This document shows positions 56,640 to 64,000 of a stretch of DNA of 64,000 nt, piece by piece. The translations under genes and the position numbers were made by a program. The stretch is from Diabrotica undecimpunctata (lineage: Eukaryota; Arthropoda; Insecta; Coleoptera; Chrysomelidae): positions 63,264,984 through 63,328,983 of the forward strand of contig NC_092803.1 in assembly GCF_040954645.1 (NCBI RefSeq), given 5' to 3'. The number at the start of each line of letters is the position of its first letter. The stretch's first letter is position 1. The notes under the pieces were generated by a model. It did not search any database, was not told the DNA's origin, and saw only the letters and a program-made list of their open reading frames with translations.

Positions 56640-58746
56640 TCTGCAAATAGTTTGTTATTTTACACATAATTGCGATCAATACAACAATGAGGACCGTCAC
56701 TAGTCCCGTAGTTAAATAAGGAATCCACTGATGGTTGGCAATAGTTTTCTACGCATGTTTGGATGTTTTTGTCGAAGTGCTCTACGACAAGTAAAGGGTC
56801 TTTTTTTAAAAGGTATAGAATTATAAGTTGATAACACTGTTTCACCTGTCGGTCATTTTGACAGCTGTTAAGTAATTTATGTTAAGTTCGGTTTGGCAAT
56901 TCAGCGTGGATAGACGTGACGCCCGTACGACGCTTCTAAATTGTACAAATTTATTTTGAAAACTGTGGTTCTGTTCGAAATACTTATTGCGCATTACGTC
57001 CATTTTATGGTCAACATAATAGTCCACCAGAGTAAGTAATTCGATTAATCATGGAACGTTTTTGTACCACGTTTACTCTCAATTATATTATATATCCATA
57101 GATACGTCGAACAGAGCGTACAGAAGAAGTTGATGCTGCTGTAGAGCTTAGCATACAGGAAGACCCGAATCAGTCTATTTGCCATTGTGCACAACAGTTG
57201 GATATGTGTCCATCCAATTTATGGAAGATTTTAAGAAAAGTTCTTGCTTTTCGTGCTTAAAAAATCTAACTCATTTAATCACGCAATAATTGAAGGTACA
57301 TTATCAACAACCAAGGCATATATTTGTATATTCGGTGGGTGGGTCCAAAACGAGATTGTCGGTGACTCCGATTTTCAGAATCGAATTTTGTTTAGCGATA
57401 CAGCTCACTTTTGGTTGAATGGTTACGTCAACAAACAAAACTGCATTAGTTGGAGTTAAGATAATCCTCACATGTATGTTGAGAAACTATTATATCTAGA
57501 AATACTTACTGTTCGGTAAGCTTTATGGTCAGCTGAAATCATTGGACCGTACTTCGTCAGAAACTGCTGGACAGAACGTTACACTCAATGGTGACCGCTT
57601 TAGAGCCATGATTACTAACTCTTTCATTTTCCAACTGAACGACCATAATGTGCAGAAGCTGTCGTTTCAATAAGATGGCGCAACATGTCACACAGCTCGC
57701 GCCACAAACGATTTATTGAAGAAAATGTTTGGAAACCGCATAGTTTACATAGAAACCGCATAAAAACACTGGACAATATTTTTGTGGCGTAACTGCCGAT
57801 ATACGGCGACAAATATTGGAAAAAGTGATCGGGAATTGGACACCCAGATTAGACTACGTCAGAACCAGCCATGATGATCATGTTTCAGAAATTATATTTA
57901 AATTATAATGCCAAAAAATTATCTTTCGAATAAAGTCAATTTTATGTCAATTTATAAAAATCATCTTTGTGTTATTCCACTTTAAATTTCTATATCTCTA
58001 AAATAAACACCTTTTACTATTTTGGCAACTCATCTCCACGACTATATATGTTATGTCCAGGAATGTTGATCCATTTGAGTATCGACCTCTGAATAAGTTA
58101 TTTAACGAAACTAACAGGGGTCTTCAAGTCTTTAAGTAACTTTCAATTGATGTGAAAGCCTGTACTGGATGTGGGCAATGTTACGGTCCTGGTCTGAGTA
58201 ACGTATTTTAAAGACAGACTTATAAAGCTCGTTTGATGTATCATATATTCAGATCAAGAACCATCGCTCATAATAGCTATATTTATTGTGTATGGTAAAA
58301 TGACTAGTTAGAAGTTCGATGTGCTTAATTTTAACCAACCAGTTTTCCCTATCGTGCACTCTTCTATCTTGCAGGTGGTGTTGTAAGTTTCATCATAAAA
58401 TTCATTAAAGGTACAGTTTGACTGGTTATCCTTATTAATTATTGTCATTGGTAAGCATGCTAACTTCTTTCTTGTTTAATTCTATACACATTTCTTTAGC
58501 TTCATATGTAACTTCAAAATAGTGTAAGTTATAGTAATCTAGCACAGTAGATTCCTTGGAACCAATAATAAGCGAACAATGCCTCCTTTCACCTACAAAG
58601 GGAGAGCTGTAACTCTTAGTAGGTTGTATATAGTGTTGCCAATGATTACGAAATAGCAAATAATAACGATGTGTGTGTCTTAATGTTTTATAACTACATT
58701 TATTATTGGTTGCCTCCTTCTTTCCACTCCTTGTGAAAGAATCCAA
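56640..58746 (-). pseudogene. env-like glycoprotein remnants, interrupted
   Basis: Minus-strand open pieces at 58435-58746 (103 codons), a Cys- and sequon-containing piece at about 58310-58430, and 56842-57027 with 56660-56845, which leads to the transmembrane segment. Stops separate them, and the mariner copy at 57080-57908 splits them. There is no sequence-level match I can name. Identification rests on the anchor, sequons and cysteines, so an unrelated membrane protein is possible. Confidence 0.3.
57080..57908 (+). pseudogene. mariner-like transposase pseudogene
   Basis: N-terminal HTH region RRTERTEEVDAAVELSIQED, then PNQSICHCAQQLDMCPSNLWKILRK. The core contains ILFSDTAHFWLNGYVNKQNC (first catalytic Asp kept, the usual Glu after it changed to Thr), GPYF-type sequence near 57545, and VTLNGDRFRAMIT. 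The remainder includes FNKMAQHVTQLAPQTIY (matching FQQDGATCHTA, with that Asp lost) and the C-terminus ILEKVIGNWTPRLDYVRTSHDDHVSEIIFK before a TAA at about 57906. Deletions, frameshifts and stops make it inactive. It lies inside the env-like region on the opposite strand. Confidence 0.88.
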
Positions 58747-58771
58747 CTCGAAGGACCAATATATAATTTGA

Positions 58772-58990
58772 ATTCCCTATGTCCGGATTTCTCGTTTGTC
58801 GATGGGAAATAATACATAGTCGAATGTTATGAAGAAAATAATTTATTGGTACCTTAAAATAGGTAAACTTAATGTAACTTCAAATATGACTAAAGGTATT
58901 GACCAAGGTAAATATTTTGATAAACTAAGTACACAAAAGAGTTTAATTCCAATTTATAAATTCACAATGTGTAATATAAGTTTATCAAAA
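58772..58990. repeat. LTR-like direct repeat, right copy
   Basis: Partner of 55816-56050, about 2.95 kb away in the same orientation. Confidence 0.6.
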
Positions 58991-59439
58991 ATAGCAAACA
59001 ACTAATACCTTTGGCCCGACGCGTTTACAAACATATAATTCCAAGGGTATAGATAGGTAAAAGGTAAGGATAGGTAAAGTTAGTAAGTGATGATTAATGT
59101 GAGATTAGGTACAAATTAAGTTATAATTTGTATGTTTAGGAATTATAAATGCTTTTTATTATTTTGCCTTTTTCTTCAAAATGGATCAATATATGCTTAG
59201 TTGGCCTAGAGGTTATGGAGGATCTTAGGAAGCCGAAGATAAAATAAAAGGAATGTCGAGAAAATTACGCTTGACTCGCGGATACATAAGAGTATTGCAC
59301 TGGTGTGGCTCAACAAGAAATACGTGGCAGTGAAAGAGCTAATGAACTTGCCAGAAGAGCATCGACAATAATACAAAAAGCACCGTCCGCCACCTAAAAA
59401 AAGCCTGGATAAGAGCTCAACATATCTTTTGCTGGGAAA

Positions 59440-59870
59440 GTGTCATTATCATTATCTTTGGCTCGACAATTATCTATGGATCCTGGGCTGCTCTAAGATT
59501 AGTCGCTATTCTGTTTGGTTTCTGCAATCTTCTGATCTGTAGTATCCCTAAGTCGGTCTTAACTTCATCTAATTACCTAATTTGAATTCGGGCTCTGCTT
59601 ATTCTTCCAATAGGTGTTCCTCTCATTAGCTTTTTAGCAATCATGTTTTCAGGCATTCGTGTTATGTGTCCGGCCCATCTAAGTTGCTGTGTTCTAATGA
59701 ACGTTACGACATTTAGTTCATTAAAGAGTTGTTATAATTCGAAATTAAATCTTTTGCGCCACTGCCCTTGATCGTTTACAGCTAAAAATATTTTGCGGAG
59801 TATCTTAAGCTTTAATATTTCCAGAAGTCTTTTATCATTCTGCATTAGTTTATGTTTTTATCCCGTATGA
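59440..59870 (-). pseudogene. RTE-type LINE 3' fragment
   Basis: Minus-strand C-terminal remnant: QWRKRFNFELQLFNE-type sequence, then TFIRTQQLRWAGHITRMPEN, IAKKLMRGTPIGR and the tail LDEVKTDLGIL with LQIRRLQKPNRIATNLRAAQDP. The order matches the thumb and C-terminal domain of insect LINEs of this group. No RT palm. Confidence 0.75.
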
Positions 59871-60989
59871 GGACCAGCCTCAATGTGGGAAAGTGTACCT
59901 AGCAATAAATGAAATTTTAACATGATGTGACATTAGAAACTGTTTATTTGGCGGAGAAGTCTAAAGAAGTGCGGAAAACAAGCAAAAATTAGCTTTACTT
60001 AACTTTCTTACTGGCCATCTGCCAGTCAAGAACCATCTGCATAAATTTGGACTGTTTAATGGAGATTTAAGCTGTAAACTCTAGCAAAAAACATAAAACA
60101 GTTAAGCATAATTTGCATGTTCACAAACTAATAGATTGCAGACCGCAAACACTTTTTAGACTACATTCCAAAAACATAAGTACCAATCGATTAGACAAAC
60201 TGTTTTAAGGTTCAAGAATTCTAAAATAAGTACCATGGATGCGTAGTCGATAAATAGTATGCCAATTGGCCGTTTATAAAAAACAGCTTCCAAAAAAAAC
60301 GGAAACCCTTATACTAAATATTTTTTAGGTTTTATGGCTCAGTACTGTACCTGAGATATGTTTGGATCAGGATACTCTCTAAACGATGAACTTTGCTTTA
60401 GTATTCAAATACCGAAGAAAGTAAGCATTATTTTAGGAGTGGTTCGAAACCTTCAAAACACAGACCTTATTAAATCTATCATACTCTCAGTATTCTATCA
60501 AAAAACTACTTCTTTTGCTTTTTGTAAAAACATGATTAAATGATTGATTCTGATTGAGATATATCTAATTTTGCATCTAAGAGTTTATTCGAAAAACGTT
60601 AGGTTATAGATTATTTAAGGTATATGGAACTCATTTTTATAAATTCATTAAAAAAGTTAATAGTGATCAGATGTCTTTAAATGATTCAATTTCTGTTATC
60701 GAACACTGTAAAAATGTATAGAAAATTATTCCAGGTTGTACTGGTAATGTTTTATAACATTTTATAGTACAGATAAATTTTATAGTACAAGAACAAAATA
60801 TGAAGCATACTAAATGGTAAAAGCGATATCAAAACTTTTGTCGTTGAGTAAGACTGATAATGATTTAAATTTTTAACTGCTTTTAACATCTAAAAAACAA
60901 TTTCAACTTTTAAAAATTTTGAGAAACAGAATACAAAGTTCAGCCGATAAAAATCTAGACCACTATTTCAATATTAATTGGTACATCGG
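59871..60989. other. no gene recognised
   Basis: AT-rich with a 61-codon open frame at 60358-60543 lacking a recognisable domain. Confidence 0.35.
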
Positions 60990-61725
60990 TGCATTGTGTA
61001 CATTGGTAAAAAAAAGAGAACACGTTTGCTCTTACCGATTTTTTACATGAAACTACCGGTTCCACTTTTGTTCAACCTATTTGTAAATTAAATCCTAATT
61101 GGGCTAATACGATAGAAAATTTTGATGTCATAAGAAAGGCTGTTAATGTAGTGTTACCCACTGCTCCAAAAGATTCTGGAGATTATGACGACGATTAGCA
61201 ATACGGTTCCCATGAAACCACCATTTTGGCCTTATTTTTTGAACTTGCCTTACGACGTGTATGAAGATGAACTTTTATTATTTTTTAAAAACATGACAGA
61301 GGTGGAGAATCAAAATCAAAGGGTTATTTATATATTGAATTTGAAGACAGAAAGTTTATTGGAAGCATTTTTCCTTCGTAACACTACATTAAAATCTGGA
61401 AGAATAGGGATAGCAGTAGCATCAAATCTAGGTAATGATAGGCAAAGAGGTAGAATGGACATGAATCGTGACGGGCAACAAGATCGCAGTGATTCTTTTG
61501 GTGATTGGCGATCTGGACCAAGGGTATCTTATGATAGGATGGATAATCGCCGAACAGGTTTTAATAGAGATCTAAACGGCGGCGGCGGAGGTCTTGGATG
61601 ATTTACCAGAGAACAGATGCGTGATAGAGATGACAAAAGTTTTACTCGTGAAATGGTAGAGATAGAGACAATCGTGATTTTGGACGTAGCAAAGATAGTA
61701 ACAGAGACTTCAATAAGATAGAAAT
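60990..61725 (+). pseudogene. eIF4B: eIF4B processed pseudogene, 3'-truncated
   Basis: Retrocopy of translation initiation factor 4B, an RNA-binding partner of the eIF4A helicase. The N-terminal part (about 61003-61197) reads KKKENTFALTDFLHETTG, NWANTIENFD and VVLPTAPKDSGDYDDD. The RRM follows in another frame: PPFWPYFLNLPYDVYEDEL (RNP2), then KGYLYIEFEDRK (RNP1) in a third frame, then LRNTTLKSGRIGIAVAS. The DRYG-like region (61430-61700) reads GRMDMNRDGQ, RSDSFGDWRSGPRVSYDRM. No introns interrupt this span, and frameshifts and stops accumulate, so it is a processed pseudogene. It is truncated at about 61725 with no poly(A) visible. Most of the C-terminus is missing. Confidence 0.85.
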
Positions 61726-62645
61726 TTATACAGAAAAGACATTATTGATCGGATTGGCTTGGCGAAGATTGAGTCGCCAGCCTTGGCTAATAAAAAGCCT
61801 TAGCAGCAGAGTGAGTTTATTTAATTTGTTTCTGGCTTGTTTAAAATTGGTAACTTGATCACTCTGTTGGGCATTTACCACGTCGAGATAAAAATCTACG
61901 AAAGCCGGCCAAAAAGGAATATGTCTTGAATAACCTTTTTTGAATTCTAGATGAATCACATACACAAACACTGTATATATATTGCAACAATTTATGTGAA
62001 CGTTTATTCCTCCGCTGTTCTGTTGTTTCGAAAATGTTGAAAATTATGTCGATCATTAAAATTGTATCTACCGGTGCGCTGTCGGTCATATAACATATAA
62101 ATTAATGTTTAAAAATGTTTATTGGCAAATCGTAATCAGTACAAAATATTATAAAATCAGATAATATAATTGTATAGTACAATTCCGATAACTATAGAAT
62201 AATATTTAAAGCAAATAACCATTTAATGCAACGCTGATAAAATCGACAAAACGTAATGCCGTGCCCCAGTAAAGTAAAACGGAAGCGTTCAAAGCAAACA
62301 GTTATATGAATATTTTTGTAATTATTTGTTGTCGCTCGCAATAACAAAATTGGACAAAACGTAAATAAATTCATTTTACTGGTGCTTGGGAAATATAAAT
62401 TTCTGTTTTGGATCCATAACCTGATGGCAGGTTCTAATTTAGAGAGACAGTTGTAGTATTGAACAATTATTTCAGGTTTACTTTTGAAAGAAATGATATC
62501 GAATGAACATAAATGACCACAATCAGAATACAAAAAAAGGATGTGACTCATCGCCGCTTCGATAAATATCTAATAGGAAATGTTTACAACTTTACAAAAA
62601 TATAATACTTAGACACAAGCTGAATATTATTTAAATAATAACTGT

Positions 62646-62694
<49 letters not shown>

Positions 62695-62829
62695 CCATAT
62701 ATCCTAATGCCCCAAAAACACCTAAAAGGACAAATATTTATGGAAGTATGTATTATAATATTATTATTATTTCATAACAATATTAACAAATTTGCAAAGT
62801 CATTTTTGTCAAAAAATTAATAATTAATG
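61726..62829. other. no gene recognised; (GT)n tract
   Basis: Open frames on the minus strand at 61726, 61859 and 62192 have no domain. Contains a GT microsatellite. Confidence 0.35.
62647..62693. repeat. (GT)n microsatellite
   Basis: About 23 GT units. Confidence 0.98.
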
Positions 62830-62990
62830 GTTCCTCTTTGATTTTTCTATATACTCAGTAACTCTATCGGGCATTGATCGAATTAAGTGGTCTATAACAT
62901 ATTGCGGAATACTCATCCAGATTCTTCTTATGGCATGCCACAGGTCTAGTAAGTTTGTTGTATTGCATGGAGTATAACCGTATACAAAGT
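62830..62990 (-). pseudogene. Tc1-like transposase C-terminal fragment
   Basis: Minus strand: [19 protein letters not shown], then IPQYVIDHLIRSMPDRVTEYIEKSK. This matches the C-terminal helix region of Tc1-like transposases (WDRIPQ, LIESMPRR pattern). Only about 50 residues remain, and the catalytic core is absent. Confidence 0.7.
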
Positions 62991-63010
62991 GTTGCATTTT
63001 ATTTGACCAT

Positions 63011-63220
<210 letters not shown>

Positions 63221-63341
63221 TGTTATGATGTGTTATTTGTTTTAATGATGAGCAATGAGTAATTTTAATAATATAATATATAGGAAGCACGTGGTGTTCG
63301 TGTGTATTAAGGTATAAAAAAATGCTTATTACAAGCTTAAA

Positions 63342-63400
63342 TTTTTATTTTAAGAAGATCTTTTCGGAATTAAATCATTCCATCATCAGTTAAATAAAAA
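63342..63400 (-). ncRNA. hammerhead ribozyme, left arm
   Basis: Mirror copy of the motif at 63837-63895. CUGAUGA is read on the minus strand from 63389 to 63383, with GAAA and the AAGAUCUU palindrome following. Confidence 0.75.
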
Positions 63401-63836
63401 GTTGTTAAAAAACATTGTATGGCCACTTAAAAAAAAACTTTCGAAGGACATCCGTATTAAAATATAATCCTCATGGTTTTATCAAGGTAAATGCAATAGA
63501 CTTAACTTATTGATTATTAAAACTGAAGATGGGGGCATCTTACATGACCCCCTGTAGCTGGTGAAGTTTTTTCGACTTACATTACCTCTGATCTGTTCTG
63601 GAGTCTTGGGCTAACTCCCTTGGTTAGCCCAAGACTCCAGAACAGATCAGAGGTAATGTAAGTCGAAAAAACTTCACCAGCTACAGGGGGTCATGTAAGA
63701 TGCCCCCATCTTCAGTTTTAATAATCAATAAGTTAAGTCTATTGCATTTACCTTGATAAAACCATGAGGATTATATTTTAATACGGATGTCCTTCGAAAG
63801 TTTTTTTTAAGTGGCCATACAATGTTTTTTAACAAC

Positions 63837-63895
63837 TTTTTATTTAACTGATGATGGAATGATTTAATTCCGAAAAGATCTTCTTAAAATAAAAA
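63837..63895 (+). ncRNA. hammerhead ribozyme, right arm
   Basis: CUGAUGA (63848-63854), bulged U, stem II GGAAU-(GAUUUA)-AUUCC (63856-63871), GAAA (63872-63875), palindromic stem III AAGAUCUU (63875-63882), C17 at 63883 as cleavage position. Stem I is 11 bp (UUUUUAUUUAA with UUAAAAUAAAAA, one bulged A). All core nucleotides fit. Stem III as a self-complementary palindrome implies dimeric action. Confidence 0.78.
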
Positions 63896-64000
63896 TTTAA
63901 GCTTGTAATAAGCATTTTTTTATACCTTAATACACACGAACACCACGTGCTTTGTATTCAACAGGTATACTAGCCACTCCTGGATATTTCCACTTCATGG

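Larger units (their letters stand above)
55816..59110 (-). mobile_element. possible LTR-retroelement remnant with env-like pieces
   Basis: Direct repeats (55816-56050 and 58772-58990, roughly 70% alike by eye) flank minus-strand coding remnants that look like a membrane glycoprotein. The pieces have N-glycosylation sequons and paired cysteines near 58310-58430, and a strong transmembrane segment (WIPYLTTGLVTVLIVLIAIMC) near 56680-56740 followed by a short basic tail. A single-pass C-terminal anchor and LTR-like repeats suggest an old endogenous-retrovirus-like element whose gag-pol was deleted. No gag, protease or RT was found, so the call is tentative. A mariner copy sits inside. Confidence 0.35.
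63285..63952. mobile_element. 330-bp inverted repeat carrying two ribozymes
   Basis: Arms at 63285-63615 and 63623-63952 are reverse complements, with one single-base length difference in an A/T run and only 7 bases (TCCCTTG) between them. Each arm contains the same hammerhead motif, in opposite orientation. No ORF. It may be a fused inverted dimer of a retrozyme- or PLE-derived unit, or an assembly or library inversion artefact. Confidence 0.9.

Noticed and set aside
60436..60452. GGTTCGAAACC resembling a tRNA B box
   Set aside because: No A box or cloverleaf upstream at the right distance.

Overview
This window is a transposon graveyard from a eukaryotic, almost certainly insect, genome. 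It is very AT-rich, carries long (TA)n tracts, has no bacterial-style gene packing, and most of it can be assigned to insect-type mobile elements (piggyBac, mariner/Tc1, pogo, jockey/CR1/RTE LINEs, BEL/Pao, Penelope-like). A large-genome beetle such as a leaf beetle would fit, but this is inference from element flavour. I found no intact host gene. The only recognisable host-derived sequence is a broken intronless copy of eIF4B near 61 kb.

Layout. 0.1-2.7 kb: three truncated Penelope-like element (PLE) copies, two on the minus strand in partial tandem and one on the plus strand meeting them head to head. 3.75-8.3 kb: a piggyBac-like element (minus) split by a 2.4-kb TTAA-flanked insertion; removing the insertion with one TTAA rejoins the reading frame. 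9.7-10.1 kb: a TTAA-flanked foldback MITE. 10.9-13.7 kb: a broken DDE transposase (plus) and a second DDE element (minus) with candidate terminal inverted repeats. 14.7-16.8 kb: piggyBac copy 2 (plus). 18.7-23.6 kb: a 5-kb DNA transposon with about 28-bp TIRs and a TAAT duplication, interrupted by a hammerhead-ribozyme element and by a CR1-like LINE. 25.6-26.8 kb: jockey-type LINE. 28.3-31.5 kb: piggyBac copy 3 (minus) with an RTE-type LINE inserted in it.

33.0-40.3 kb: a full-length BEL/Pao LTR retrotransposon (minus) with 585-bp LTRs, a CCGTT target duplication, a 1029-codon gag-protease-RT frame and an RNase H/integrase part broken by stops and a frameshift. 41.6-45.4 kb: degenerate CR1/jockey LINE. 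47-48.4 kb: two LINE 3' ends (minus). 50.4-51.2 kb: a PLE 3' end and a pogo/Tigger transposase remnant. 51.4-53.4 kb: degenerate RTE-type LINE (minus). 53.8-55.1 kb: a LINE with an uninterrupted 435-codon reverse-transcriptase frame. 55.8-59.1 kb: old direct repeats around env-like glycoprotein remnants, with a mariner transposase inside. 59.4-63 kb: LINE end, eIF4B pseudogene, Tc1-like fragment. 63.3-63.95 kb: a nearly perfect 330-bp inverted repeat.

The most interesting thread is a set of hammerhead self-cleaving ribozyme motifs. A textbook copy lies at 19277-19342 (minus). Opposed copies lie in both arms of the 63.3-63.95 kb palindrome, a further copy is at 40.65 kb, a weaker one at 31.83 kb, and the PLE 3' ends carry a related scaffold with a non-canonical core. 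Nearly all share a short stem III; in the best ones it is a perfect 6- or 8-nt palindrome, as described for hammerheads of retrozymes and Penelope-like elements that are thought to work as dimers. None of the elements here appears autonomous, except possibly the RT part of the LINE at 53.8 kb, which lacks its endonuclease.
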